This document shows, in pieces, positions 31,451 to 43,679 of a DNA stretch of 64,000 nt (its first letter is position 1; each line of letters opens with the position of its first letter). Made by a program: the position numbers and the translations under genes. The stretch is from positions 1 to 64,000 of the forward strand of contig JAKUCV010004387.1 of assembly GCA_028386065.3 (NCBI GenBank), given 5' to 3'. Source of the stretch: Turnera subulata (lineage: Eukaryota; Streptophyta; Magnoliopsida; Malpighiales; Passifloraceae). The notes below the pieces were generated by a model. The model was not told the origin of the DNA and did not search any database. It saw only the letters and a program-made list of their open reading frames with translations.

Positions 31451-33830
31451 TGTAACCCCCCGATGTTTAATAATCTATTTTATGGAATTATTTGGAATTT
31501 TTATTCCAATTTTATCCTCGAGTGATTACTAAGTTTTCGGACAAGAGATAAACTCTTTTTCTTGGAGTTCTTCTTTTTTGAAGGTTTCGTTCATTCTTTA
31601 GGAGTTCGTTTGGATTAAATCGGGTTTTGGAGGTGGAAATTAAGCTTTTATGCAGTTCTAGTAAAACTACGTCGTTCTGGGGTTTTAACAAAAAAACAAA
31701 GAGAGAGGTTGACTTAGGGCGGGTTGACCGCGCCTAAGCTCAAAACGGCGTCGTTTTTAGCTCGGGCCAGAAAAGCCCTGACCCTCTCCCTTCTCTTCTT
31801 TTCTTTTCTCTTCTTTCTTTCTTCTTTTACTTTCTGTTTCCGCCGCTGCAACCCCTCATTCTTTTTTCTCTCTTTTCGTCTGGAAGAACTCATCGTCGCC
31901 GCCTTTGGAGCAAATCGCTCCATCATCTACCTTCTCTTCTCCTTTTCTCAAGCCATCGCCGCCGTCTTCTGCTCGCGGACGGATTGTGACGGAGGAATCG
32001 AGGTTTGCCCTCGGATTGTGCGCGTGCAACGGGGCCTCGATTCTAGGTCGATCTCTCTCTCCATTAGTCCGGTAAGTCGCCACCTCCCTTTGTCTTCCTC
32101 CTCTTCTCTTCTTGTTCACTAGCATTGGGAACCGTTTGACTAATCGGGTTATGTGGGTTTTCTGGATTTGTCGTGGCCGTGGTGGTGCTCGGTGTTGTTC
32201 TGGACGGCGGGTTTGGTTTTCGATGTAGCGGTCAGTGGCGGATCGGTTGTGTGTGTGTTGGTCCTTGTTGTTGCTGGTGGCTCGGTTGTGCTAGTCTGGT
32301 TGCGCGAGGTTCCTCTTTGTGAGTTTCTTCTCCGGCAGTGGTCGTCGGTGTTGTCTCTGGTCGGATCTGAGGCTCGAGTTCGTGTTTCAACCCGTGTAGA
32401 CGAATCCGGGTTTCTCTGATTCTGGTAAGGCTCCGGACACCCTTCCTCCTCCTTTCAATTTGTTTTATGTATTGTTAATTATGGGTTCGGTATGGTGAAT
32501 GCCTTGTTGTGGTTCTGTCCAGACAGTGTTGGTGGTTGCTTGTTCGGATTGTTGCGTTGTTTCTGCATGCTCGGGGTGTTGTTCCGGCGAGGCTGTGATC
32601 GGATTCTGGCGAGTTGAGGTTTTTCTGGCCTTTGGGTTCCTGTTCCGGCATGTGAGTACGGTTCTGATAGAGCGGAAATCTTCTCCGGCATTGCACGGTA
32701 TTACTTCCAAAGATGTGTATTTTAAATTCTGTACACGTCATGTATTATTTATTCGAACTGGTTTATGTATTAAATCTTGTGTAGTAGAAACCGAGAGTGG
32801 GGAGTGAGTAGCATGTGGCCGATTTGTTCACGAGGGTAAAACCTCTAGGACGGTAATTCGTGCTCGGGTAAACCCTTCAAATGGGGATTAGACAAATTGG
32901 GCCCTGGCCCAGTAATGTGATGTCATGACCAACATAACTATTTGGATTTAATTATATGATGGGCTTTAAGCCCAAGGACATAGATAGCTTTAAATGATGG
33001 GTTTTGAGGATGTGGGCTATAGGCCCAGTGACCATGAGGATTGTAAGCTGGATTATGATTTTGGACTTAGTTGGGCTTTAAGCCTGTGAACTTTAGGCCC
33101 GTCAGTTGGAGATGTAGTTTTGGTGAGTGGAAGTGGACTAGTGGGGTTGGAATTAACTCACGATTGCATTGCACAAGCATGCATAATTTTTTTTATTTTT
33201 GAATATCTTTGTGAGATATGGTGTCTATGTGTATAGGCACGAGACATAATTCTGGAGCGGCTGGTACTAATGGTGGACAGACAGAGCGCCATCATAACTG
33301 AGATGACTCTATAAGACTTATATGCTTGTATGCGAGTACTTGTTGGTATGGTTAGTCAGTGCTACTTGCTAAGTGTATTGCATGTTTTTGACTGTGTTAT
33401 GCCTGAGTTATGCGCTATGATGACTAGATGATATCTTATGAGCTGATATACCATGTTTATAATATGTGTGTTGTCTTGCCAATATCATGTATTTATGTGA
33501 GCCTTAAGCTCGGTTAGAGACTATCTTTGGTGGCACACAACCTGTATACACATAATGAGTAACACCTCTTACTTAAGGCATAACTGATAATATAAGATTC
33601 AGAATAATATACATTCTACTGTGGGGCTGTTGATCAGTAGAACCAAGAGGGAGAGAGGGTACCCCACGGGTCTTGTTGTTATGGTGAACTGAATTCACAA
33701 AGACAGCGAAGAGATGGGTACGCCCTCGATTAGTATATTAGTGAGAGTACCCCACAAAGAGCTGGCGCATTGGGGATTTGTCGGGTGTACCCCTTGGTTA
33801 TTTGTTATTAATCATTTCCTTTGGTGAGAG
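31451..33830 (+). repeat. C LTR1, truncated at 3' side
   Basis: Starts TGTAACCCCCCGATG and follows LTR3 to its position about 39170 (CCTTTGGTGAGAG), where it is joined to pol. It contains a CT-rich leader (31780-31880), GGGCTTTAAGCCC (32961-32973) and related palindromes. The open frames inside it are not conserved in phase and I do not call genes. Confidence 0.85.
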
Positions 33831-34306
33831 CTGCTCTGGACCGACAGAGGAGTTATGCTGATAAGCATCGTCGGGAGATGGAGTACAATGTAGGCGACAC
33901 AGTTTTTCGCCGTGTTGCTCCCTGGAGAGGTGTAATCCGATTTGGGAGGATGGGCAAGTTGAGCCCTCGTTATATCGTTTCTTATGAGATCGAAGAGCAG
34001 ATTGGTCCATTGGCCTACTGATTAGCTTTACCAGAGGAGCTGTCTCGCATACACGATGTATTCCATGTCTCGATGTTGAGGCATTATCAGTCTGATCCGA
34101 GTCATGTGGTATCACCTATGGAGTTGGAGGTTGCTGATGATTTGACTTATGTCGAGGAGCCGGTTGAGATCTTAGCTCAGGAAATTAGGCAGTTGAAGAG
34201 TCATACGATTCCTATGGTTCGAGTTAGATGGAGCCGTCATTCTCCGAATGAGGTTACATGGGAGGTTGAGTCTCATATGAGAGAGCAGTACCCACATTTA
34301 TTTTGA
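33831..34306 (+). pseudogene. pol: C pol1: integrase C-terminus and chromodomain
   Basis: In chromoviruses the integrase C-terminal chromodomain guides insertion towards particular chromatin. The fragment begins ALDRQRSYADKHRREMEY, continues VFRRVAPWRGVIRFGR and GKLSPRYI, then SRIHDVFHVSMLRHY, DPSHVV and the chromodomain part EPVEILAQEIRQL, VRVRWSRHSPNEVTWE, ending EQYPHLF with the stop at 34304. A TGA at 34019-34021 replaces the AGA of pol2. Everything upstream in gag-pol is missing because the fragment is fused to the truncated LTR1. The microhomology GAGAGC is present at the joint. Confidence 0.85.
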
Positions 34307-34355
34307 ATCTTAGCTTGTAATTTCGAGGATAAAATTTTCATAAGTGGGGTAGAAC

Positions 34356-36299
34356 TGTAACGCCTCGAATTTTCAAAATCTAATTTATGGAATTTATTTG
34401 AAATTTTTATTCCAATTTTACCCTCGAGTGATTACTGAGTTTTCGGACAAGGGATGAACTCTTTTTCTTGGAGTTCTTCCTTTGTGAAGGTTTCGTTCGT
34501 TCTTTAGGAGTTCGTTTGGATTAAATCAGGTTTTGGAGGTGGATATTAAGCTTTTATGCAGTTCTAGTAAAATTACGTCGTTTTGGGTTTTAACAAAAAA
34601 ATAAATGAGAGAGGTTGACTTAGGGCGGGTTGACTGCGCCTAAGCTCAAAACGGCATCGTTTTGAGCTCGGGCAGACAAGCCCTAACCCTAACCCTCTCC
34701 CCTCTCTTCGGTGAAATTAGTGTGGTCGGCGGGTTTGTGTGGGGCTGTCGATGTAGTGGTCAGTGGTCGATCGGCTGTGTGTGTGTTGGTCCTTGTTGTT
34801 GCTGGTGGCTCGGTTGTGGTGGTCTGGTCGCGCGAGGTTGCTCTTTGTGAGTTTCTTCTCCGGCAGTGGTCGTCGGTGTTGTCTCTGGTCGGATCTGAGG
34901 CTCGAGTTCGTGTTTGAACTTGTGTAGACAAATCCGGGTTTCTGTGATTCTCGTAAGGATCCGGACTCCCTTCCTCCTCCTTTTAATTTGTTTTGTGCAT
35001 TGTTAATTATGGGTTCGGTGTGGTGAATGCCGTGTTATGGTTCTGTCCGGACAGTGTTGGTGGTTGCTTGTTCGGATTGTTGCGTTGTTTCTGCAAGCTC
35101 GGGGGGTTGTTCCGGCGAGGCTGTGACCGGATTCCGGCGAGTTGAGGTTTTTCTCGCTTTCGAGTTCCTGTTCCGGCGTGTGAGTACGGTTCTGGTGGAG
35201 CGGAAATCTTCTCTGGCATTGCACGGAATTACTTCCGAAGATGTGTATTTTAATTTCCGTACACGTCATGTACTATTTATTCAGACTAGGTTATGTATTA
35301 AATATTGTATAGTAGAAACCGAGAGAGGGGAGTGAGTAGCATGTAGCTGATTTGTCCACACAGGTAGAACCTCTAGGACGGTGATGTCATGACCAACATA
35401 ACTATTTGGATTTAATTAAGTGTTGGGCTTTAAGCCCAAGGACATAGATGGCTTTAAATGATGGGTTTTGAGGATGAGGGCTTTAGGCCCAGTGACCATG
35501 AGGATTCTAAGCTGGATTATGATTTTGGACTTAGTTGGGCTTTAAGCCTGTGAACCTTAGGCCTATGATTTCGAGATGTACTTTTGGTGAGTGGAAGTGG
35601 ACTAGTGGGGTTGGATTTAACTCACAGTTGCATTGCACAAGCATGCATAATTTATTTACTGTTGAATATCTTTGTGAGATATGGTGTCTATGTGTATAGG
35701 CACGAGACATAATTCAGAAGCGACTGGTACTAGTGCTGGACAGACAGAGCGCCGTCATAACTGAGGTGACTCTATAAGACTTATAAGCTTGTATGCGAGT
35801 ACTTGTTGGTATGGTTAGTCAGTGCTACTTGCTAAGTGTATTGCATGCTGACGACTGTGTAATACCTGAGTTATGTTCTATGATGACTAGATGATATCTT
35901 ATGAGCTGTATGCCATGTTTATGATATGTGTGCTTTCTTGCCAATATCATGTATTTATGTGAGCCTTAAGCTCGGATAGAGACTATCATTGGTGGCACAC
36001 CACCTGTATACACATAATGAGTAACACCTCTTACTTAAGGCATAACTGATAATATGTAATTCAGAATAATATACGTTGTACTGTGGGGCTGTTGATCGGT
36101 AGCTCCGAGAGGGAGAGAGGGTACCCCCCAGGTCCTGTTATTATGGTGAATTGTATTCACAAAGACGGCGACGAGGGAATAGTTGGGTACGCCCTCGGTT
36201 AGTATATTAGTGAGAGTACCCCTCACGGAGCTGGCGCCTTGGGGATTTCTCGAGTGTACCCCTTGGTTATTTGTTATTAATCATTTCCTTTGGTGAGAG
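34356..36299 (+). repeat. C LTR2, truncated at 3' side with an internal deletion
   Basis: Starts TGTAACGCCTCGAATTTTC after the PPT-like AGTGGGGTAGAAC. Compared with LTR1 and LTR3 it lacks about 430 bp of the CT-rich leader region near 34700. It ends with the same TTTGGTGAGAG|C joint to pol2. CCCTAACCCTAACCCT at 34680-34695 is a short expanded motif. Confidence 0.85.
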
Positions 36300-36775
36300 C
36301 TGCTCTGGACCGACAGAGGAGTTATGCTGATAAGAATCGTCGGGAGATGGAGTACAGTGTAGGTGACGGAGTTTTCCTCCGTGTTGCTCCCTGGAGAGGT
36401 GTTATCCGATTTGGGAGGAAGGGCAAGTTGAGCCCTCGTTATATCGGTCCTTATGAGATCATGGAGCGGATTGGTCCGTTGGCCTACAGATTGGCTTTAT
36501 CGGTGGAGCTGTCTCGCATACACGTTGTATTCCATGTCTCGATGTTGAGGCGTTATCGGTCCGATCCGAGTCATGTGGTATCGCCTATGGAGTTGGAGGT
36601 TGCAGATGATTTGACTTTTGTCGAGGAGCCGGTTGAGATCTTAGCTCAGGAAATTAGGCAGTTGAGGAATCGTACGATTCCTATGGGTCGAGTTAGATGG
36701 AGCCGTCATTCTCCAAATGAGGCTACTTGGGAGGTTGAGTCTCATATGAGAGAGCAGTACCCACATTTATTTTGA
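36300..36775 (+). pseudogene. pol: C pol2: integrase C-terminus and chromodomain, open frame
   Basis: The same fragment as pol1 but with an uninterrupted frame from ATG 36290 to the stop at 36773 (161 residues). The first codons come from the LTR joint (MVRAAL). Visible parts are RQRSYADKNRREMEY, VFLRVAPWRG, GKLSPRYIGPYEI, ELSRIHVVFHVSMLRRY, then the chromodomain EPVEILAQEIRQL, RVRWSRHSPNEATWEVE and EQYPHLF. It lacks the integrase zinc-binding and DDE parts, so it cannot integrate DNA. A free chromodomain peptide could still be produced if it were translated. Confidence 0.85.
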
Positions 36776-36824
36776 TTCTTAGCTTGTAATTTCGAGGACG
36801 AAATTTTCATAAGTGGGGTAGAAC

Positions 36825-39800
36825 TGTAACGCCCCAATTTTTCATAATCTAATTTATGGAATTATTTAGAATTTTTATTCCAATTTTACCCTCGAGTGAT
36901 TACTGAGTTTTCGGACAAGGGATGAACTCTTTTTCTTGGAGTTCTTCTTTTGTGAAGGTTTCGTTCGTTCTTTAGGAGTTCGTTTGGATTAAATCAAGTT
37001 TTCGAGGTGGAAATTAAGCTTTTATGTAGTTCTAATAAAACTACGTCGTTTTGGGGTTTTAACAAAAAATAGAGAGAGGTTGACTTAGGGCGGGATGACC
37101 GCACCAAAGCTCAAAACGGCGTCATTTTGAGCTCGGGCCGGACAAGCCCTAACCCTCTCCCTTTCCTTCTTTCTTTCTTCTTTTACTTTCTGTTTCCGCT
37201 GCTGCACCCCCTCCTTCTCTTTTCTCTCTTTTCGTCTGGAAGCACTCGCCGCCGCCGCCCTTGGAGAAAATCGCTCCATCTTCTACCTTCTTTTCTCCTT
37301 TCCTCAGACCATCGCCTCCGTCTTCTGCTCGCGGACGGATTATGACGGAGGAATCGAGGTTTGCCCTCGAATTGTGCGCTGCGACGAGGGCTTGATTCTG
37401 GGTCGATTTGTCTCGCCATTAGTCCGGTAAGTCGCCGCTTCCCTTTCTTTTCCTTCTTTTTTCTTCCTGTTCGTTGGCCTTGGCGCCCGTTTGACTAATC
37501 GGTTTATGTGGGTTTTCTAGACTTGTCTTGGCCGTGGTGGTGCTCGGTGTTGTTCTGGTCAGCGGGTTTGTGTGGGATTGTCGATGTAGTGGTCAGTGGT
37601 GGATCGGTTGTGTTTGTGTTGGTCCTTGTTGTTGCTGGTGGCTCGGTTGTGGTGGTCTGGTCGCACGAGGTTGCTCTTTGTGAGTTTCTTCTCCGGCAGT
37701 GGTCGTCGGTGTTGTCTCTGGTCGGATCTGAGGCTCGAGTTCGTGTTTCAACCCGTGTAGACGAATCCGGACTCCCTTCCTCCTCCTTTTAATTTGTTTT
37801 GTGTATTGTTAATTATGGGTTCGGTGCGGTGAATGCCGTGTTATGGTTCTGTCCGAACAGTGTTGGTGGTTGCTTGCTCGGATTGTTGCGTTGTTTTTGC
37901 AAGCTCGGGGTGATGTTCTGGCGAGGCTGTGACCGGATTCCGGCGAGTTGAGGTTTTTCTAGCTTTCAGGTTCCTGTTACGGCGTGTGAGTACGGTTCTG
38001 GTGGAGCGGAAATCTTCTCAGGCATTGCACGGTATTACTTCCGAAGATGTGTATTTTAACTTACGTACACGTCATGTATTATTTATTCGGACTGGGTTAT
38101 GTATTAAATCTTGTATAGTAGAAATCGAGAGTGGGGAGTGAGTAGCACGTGGCCGAATTTTCCACGCGGGTAGAACCTCTAGGACGGTAATTCAGGCTTG
38201 GGTAAACCCTTCAATGGGGGATTAGACAAATTGGGCCCTGACCCAGTAATGTGATGTCCTGACCAACATAACTATTTGGATTTAATTAAGTGATGGGCTT
38301 TAAGCCCATGGACATAGATGGCTTTAAATGATGGGTTTTGAGGATGTGGGCTTTAGGCCGAGTGGCCATGAGGATTCTAAGCTGGATTATGATTTTGGAC
38401 TTAGTTGGGCTTTAAGCCTGTGAACCTTAGGCCCGTGACTTGGAGATGTAGTTTTGGTGAGTGGAAGTGGACTAGTGGGGATGGATTTAACTCACGGTTG
38501 CATTTCACAAGCATGCATAATTTATTTATTGTTGAATATCTTTGTGAGATATGGTGTCTATGTGTATAGGCACGAGACATAATTCAGGAGCGGCTGGTAC
38601 TAGTGGTAGACAGACAGAGCGAAATCATAACTGAGGTGACTCTATAAGACTTATATGTTTGTCTGCGAGTACTTGTTGGTATGGTTATTCAGTGCTACTT
38701 GCTAAGTGTATTGCATGCTGATGACTGTGTTATGCCTGAGTTATGTTCTATGATGACTAGAAGATATCTTATGAGCTGATATGCCATGTTTATGATATGA
38801 GTGATGTCTTGCCAATATCATGTATTTATATGAGCCTTAAGCTCTGTTAGAGACTATCTTTGGTGGCACACCACCTGTAAACACATAATGAGTAACACCT
38901 CTTACTTAAGGTATAACTGCTAATATATGATTCAGAATAATATATGTTCTATTGTGGGGCTGTTGACCGGTAGCACCGAGAGGGAGGGAGGGTACCCCTC
39001 GGGTCCTGTTATTATAGTGAATTTTATTCACAGAGACGACGACGAGGGAATTGATGGGTACGCCCTCGGTTAGTATATTAGTGAGTGTACCTTTCACAGA
39101 GCTGGCGCCTTGGGGATTTGTCGGGTGTACCCCTTGGTTTTTTGTTATTAATCATTTCCTTTGGTGAGAGCACCCCTCACAGAGCTGGCAAATTGGGGAC
39201 TGACGGTTGTGCCCCAAAATTTTGTATTATAATTTCTTTGAGGAGAGCACCCCTCCTAGAGCTGTCGGCCACTTGTTTGCTAGTCGTTTTCTTTGTCGGA
39301 ACTTACCCATTCCGGTGTTGATATTTATACTATATATATATATGATTATAGTTGGGCATACGCCCTGGGGAGCTGGCCAGTCGCTACCGCACCCCACGCA
39401 CACAGTAGAGGGCCCTTAATAACAATAAGAATGTAATAACCAGATAATTCACTTAACACTTGTATGTGTGGTATTTGACACATGTTGATCGTGTGTGTAT
39501 ACTTGGGCTCGTGGACTTACTCACCCTACGAGCTTGTCTTCATATGCCTGTATATTTGTCCTATACTGTACATTGAGAAGGCGACTTATATAAATCGCCA
39601 CCGTGGTTTTACTGATCATTAGTAGCTTGTTGATGATCGCACTTACCTCGGGTATCAGACTCTTTCATTTCAGCAGGTAGCCGTGTTTCATTCCTGGTGG
39701 ATCCATAGAGTTGACACTTTATACGTTCTACACTTGTCATTGACTTTATTGTTATTATTTTTCTGCTGTGTATTTTTGTCAGGATACTGTTTTGGTTTCT

Positions 39801-40024
39801 TGGATTTGATCAGTTGTTGTTCCGGTTGGTTTAACCGGTGTTACTTTGGCTAGTTAAGCCTGATTTATATTTGAGTCTTGTATCCCGATGTTTTTTTTTT
39901 GTTACTCTAAGATATTGTGTTGATATTTTTACACAGAGTTTGGCATCCCTGGTTTTAAGGGCATTTTAGATATTTTATAATTATTTATGTTTTGTATTAT
40001 CGTTTTTGGGATGCGGTCGTTTCA
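36825..40024 (+). repeat. C LTR3, complete (3.2 kb)
   Basis: Starts TGTAACGCCCCAATTTTTC and ends GCGGTCGTTTCA at 40024 before GGTCC. It is the only full-length copy. Beyond the point where LTR1 and LTR2 are cut (about 39170) it has further AGAGCACCCCTC...GAGCTG repeats, the GCGACTTATATAAATCGCC inverted repeat (39582-39600) and the TTCAGCAGGTAGCCGTG block shared with LTR Y. Confidence 0.85.
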
Positions 40025-40643
40025 GGTCCTCTCATGACGACCGCAACAGGCTGGCGGTCATACCTCCTTGTATGCCCAGGCCTTGCGGTCATGGCAAAGC
40101 CCGAGTTACTATTCCTGTTCTTGCTTTTTTTTGCTCTTTTTCCTATTTAATCTCCTTTTGAATTGATTCCCACGTTCTTTATTCGTGTTCTCTCCGCAGA
40201 ACACTCCTGACTTGTAGCCCATCTCCTTACTTTTTCTCTTTATCAAGTCTACACCAATTTTGCCTCTTTTTCACACTCTCTTTCCATAAAAATGCTTTCT
40301 ACTAAACAGGAAAAATTTAATCCTTAATTTGCACGAAATTAGAGACTAAATTCAGCTGCAAGTAATGTGTTTAAACGGGCTGCAGTTGTTGGAGGGTCCA
40401 TGCCTCATTTATTCAGACTCTAAATGTATTTTTAGCCAAAAAATAAATCATCTCATTACTAATGGGTTGAAATAAACAAAAAGCCCGAACATATAAAGTA
40501 ATCCATATTCTATTTAATTCAGATTTAAAACATATTCTAGTCCAGAATTAAATCATCACATTAATCCAAGGGTTTAAACATATTAAAAGCCCAAATTAAA
40601 TAAAATATCCACATTCTATTAAAATAAATTATAAATATAATCT
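40025..40643 (-). repeat. Tat2 5' LTR, piece 2
   Basis: Begins with the second GGTCC (40025-40029) and another GACCGC...GGCGGTC motif (40039-40059). It then runs through the same order of words as Tat1 16250-16740 (TTAAATTTG/TAAATGTATTTTAGCC, CTCATTAATCC) to AATCT at 40639-40643, the D target site. Confidence 0.75.
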
Positions 40644-41040
40644 TGATATGGAAAAATATAGAGAGAAAATGAAAATTGCATTAATCTCTCCAATTTGCCA
40701 TTAGTTTGTACATGAATATGGACTCTTTATTTATAGAGCCAAAATACACTGTAGCGTCATTTCAAAGCGAGCCTTGAGTTGGCCTTGGAGCTTCCTTAGG
40801 GAAGCCATAGGGAGTGTCCTGTGCTGGTGCGGGATGTCTTGAATTAGGCTTCCAGTTTGGGTCCTAGGGCTATTGTGCAGCTTCCAGGGGAACTCTGAGT
40901 CTCGGGACCATCGTGGAGCTTCCCAGAGAACACCTTGGTTAGTATGGGCTCCTCTATTTGCTCGGTTACTTGGGCTATCATGTGGTCCAGATTGTGGGCT
41001 CGAGAGTTTATCGGGTCCACTAATATTTTGGGTCATATCA
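40644..41040 (-). repeat. D 3' LTR (397 bp)
   Basis: TGATATGGAAAAATATAGAG to TTTTGGGTCATATCA. Pairs with 55400-55797. In plus, CTAGCCCCCTAAATGG follows, which is a purine tract in element sense. Confidence 0.88.
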
Positions 41041-41739
41041 CTAGCCCCCTAAATGGTTGAATATTGGTACAAGTTCGGGCATTTAAGTATATATGGCCCC
41101 TTTGGTGTCACCATATTTAGGAAATACGCTTTGAAGAATACTGCCTCATTAAAAAACTTATCAGGAAAAACCCAAGGGGATAAAAACCTGATGAGGAAAA
41201 AAGAGTGCAGTGTTAGGAAGGTTTTGAGGGTGCAATGGCCTATTCCTTCTTGTAAAATTTTCAGATGTTGGTGTGGGAAGCATTTTGATAAGTTCCGAAG
41301 TGACATGTTGAATATTGGGTCCTGACTCGGTATTCAGCTTTCCAAACTGAGGTATATGTACTCTTTTCAGCTGCTTAGGTAGGTATCCTTTTTGTTTATG
41401 AAGAGCCTCTTTAAGAGGTGGGTGGCCTTTTAGGTATCATGTGATTAGGTGGCGCTAGAAGGAGGGCATCCATAAGGACATTGGTTCCTTTAAAAGGATA
41501 TTTGTGAAGACACTTCATCATCCTTGATAGGATTCGAACTTCTCTTACACCATTTGGAATCCTTGGGCAGCTTTCCCACTTTCAGCCCCCGACACTTAGA
41601 GTGATTGCTTGGTGTTCCCAGCCTTCCTGGTATGAGTTTTTGGTGAGGATTTTCTCAGAGAGGAGTTGTTTTCCTCTAAGCTTCCCGCGAGTGGCAGTCA
41701 TTTGTTTGCACGTTGAGTGTGTAGTTTTGGGGAACTTTC

Positions 41740-42690
41740 CCCTTTACTGCTTTGACTCTGAGTTGCAATAAGCTTCTCCGATTAAAGGGTACTATTGCAT
41801 TTGTCATCCTCATTGGGAACCTTTTGGCTTTCATTGTGAGCCTCTTTAGAGTCTTGCTTCAGAACCACTCCACGGGTGATCTTCATTGGGCACCTCTTGG
41901 CCTTCATTTTGGGACCTCCATGAGGTCTCTTGAATAGCACCACTTTGTGGTTTATCTTTGTTGGGCACCTTCTGGCCTTCATTTTGGGACGTCCGAAGGG
42001 TCTTTTGTTTTGAACCGCTATGGGATATCTTCGTCGGGCATCTCCTGGCCTTCGTTTTGAGACCTCTGTAGGGTCTTTATTGGGAACCACTCCACAGGTT
42101 ATCTACGTTGGGCACCTCCCGGCCTTGGTTTTGGATCCTCAATAGGATCTCTGTTGGGAACCACTCCACGGGTTATCTACGTTGGGCACCTCCCGGCCTT
42201 TGTTTTGGACCCTCAATAGGATTTTTGTTGGGAACCACTTCACGGGTTATCTACTTTGGGCACCTTCCGGCCTTCGTTTTGGAACCTCTGTAGGGTCTTT
42301 GTTGGGAACCACTCCACGGGTTATCTATGTTAGGCACCTCTCGGCCTTTGTTTTGGGCCCTTAAGGATCTTTGTTGGGAACTGCCCCACGGTTTATCTAC
42401 ATTGGGCAACTCCCGCTTTTTGTTTTGGACCCTCAATAGGATCTTCGTAGGAAACCACTCCACGGGTTTTCTACATCGGGCACCCCCCGGCCTTTGTTTT
42501 GGACCCTTAATAGGATCTTTGTTGGGAACCACTCCACGGGTTATCTACGTAGGGCACCTCCCGGCCTCTATTTTGGACCCTCAATAGGATCTTCGTAGGA
42601 AACCACTCCACGGTTATCAACATTGGGCACCACCCGGCCTTTATTTTGGACCCTCAATAGGATCTTTGGTTTAGGTCACTCGTGGGTCAT
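41740..42690. repeat. 74-bp tandem array in D, about 12 units
   Basis: The unit reads GGGAACCACTCCACGGGTTA, TCTACGTTGGGCACCTCCCG, GCCTTTGTTTTGGACCCTC and AATAGGATCTTTGTT. The period of 74 is exact between 42082, 42156 and 42230. Outer units (41806, 41870, 42680) are more diverged, as expected of an array growing from its centre. It recurs as a single pair of units in D' at 55900-56030. Confidence 0.88.
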
Positions 42691-43679
42691 TTTGGTGATC
42701 ATTTTCTGAAATGGTGCTTTAGCAGTAGGTGCCTTATCAAGAAAAAGGCGAGCTTTGGTGCTACTTTGTCATCCTCTAGAATGGCTCATGGGCATTAGGA
42801 ACCCCGTTTAGCGAAGGGCTGCCCCAAATGCAGTATAGGTAGCTTTGTAGGTGGCACACATTAGCCTTGTAAGCTTAACCTATTTTGCATCCGTTGGGGC
42901 GTTTGAAGCCTTTGGAAGCCATCTTGGGACGTCATCCTAGTTTTCATCTTCAAGCAAGTTTATGGAGGCTTCCTTCTTTTAGGTAATCTTACAGATTAAC
43001 TTGAGTTCAAGATCACCAATTTATGCGTTAGCGTTCCCAAGGCCTTTCGTATATTGTGGCACGACTATGGGCCTTTGCGTTGTATGGCTCCGATGGGGCT
43101 ATTTGCAGCTTATGGTGTTTGTTCTCAAGTTTCATCCTTGGGCTTGCACTTGATGGTACCCTTCCATTACTTGCTTTTAGATCTTCCAGGTTGTCATCAG
43201 GTAGCCTTTGATGGTGCACACATGTTGGGCAGCCGTCGTACTAATTCTGACATCGTTCAGCCACGAACGGCATGCATGATGGTATTTGACATTCTCTCCC
43301 AGGAGTTTGATGGCTTGGGTTTTGATTCTGTCGGGAAGCTCTCTTGCTTCTAGCCCCCGACATTGAGGGTGTGCATCCTTAGCTTCGGATTCTATGAATG
43401 ATCCTTCATTGTTGCATAGATTTTCTCAGAGATCAACTACCTCCTTTATACTAGAGCCTCATGGGACATATATGGCCATCACGGAAGCTTCCTGGAACCT
43501 GATCGTCTCAACAGGATCCTCAAGTGTTCCGTCCACCATTTCAACAGGGGTACCTTTTGGTCAGTGAGGGCCCCCGTTAAGAGATGAGCATCCCCTATGT
43601 CAGTAGCCTGTTAAGCGATGGGTACCTTTTGGATGTTGTAACCCATTGATAGATGGCTTATGCATGTGTTACACCTCAT
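42691..43679. other. D internal non-coding region
   Basis: No supported gene. It matches D' 56020-56795 with moderate divergence, for example GGAACCCCGTTTA at 42800 and 56129, and TAGCCCCCGACATTGAGG at 43353 against 56587. Short frames here are not preserved between D and D', which argues against coding. Confidence 0.6.

Larger units (their letters stand above)
31451..40024 (+). mobile_element. Chromovirus-type gypsy complex C: LTR-pol-LTR-pol-LTR
   Basis: One insertion event bounded by an exact 5-bp TSD GGTCC (31446-31450 and 40025-40029), containing three LTR copies and two identical-structure pol remnants. Units are LTR1 31451-33830 (truncated), pol1 33831-34306, LTR2 34356-36299 (truncated), pol2 36300-36775 and LTR3 36825-40024 (complete, 3.2 kb). 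The chromodomain-bearing integrase tail marks the chromovirus branch (Tekay-like by eye). The truncated LTRs both end at TTTGGTGAGAG joined to pol. Confidence 0.85.

Noticed and set aside
31715..32125. Basic or Ser/Leu-rich frames in C LTR1
   Set aside because: CT-rich leader read in several frames, with different lengths in LTR2 and LTR3.
34678..34700. Interstitial telomere
   Set aside because: The unit is CCCTAA, not the plant CCCTAAA, and there are only about 2.5 copies inside an LTR.
37508..37792. Val/Leu/Ser-rich 94-residue frame in C LTR3, with relatives in LTR1 and LTR2
   Set aside because: It lies in the LTR leader. Phase and ends change among the three LTR copies and no motif is present.
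42108..42587. Open frames across the 74-bp array
   Set aside because: Overlapping frames on both strands produced by the tandem period, not retained in D'.
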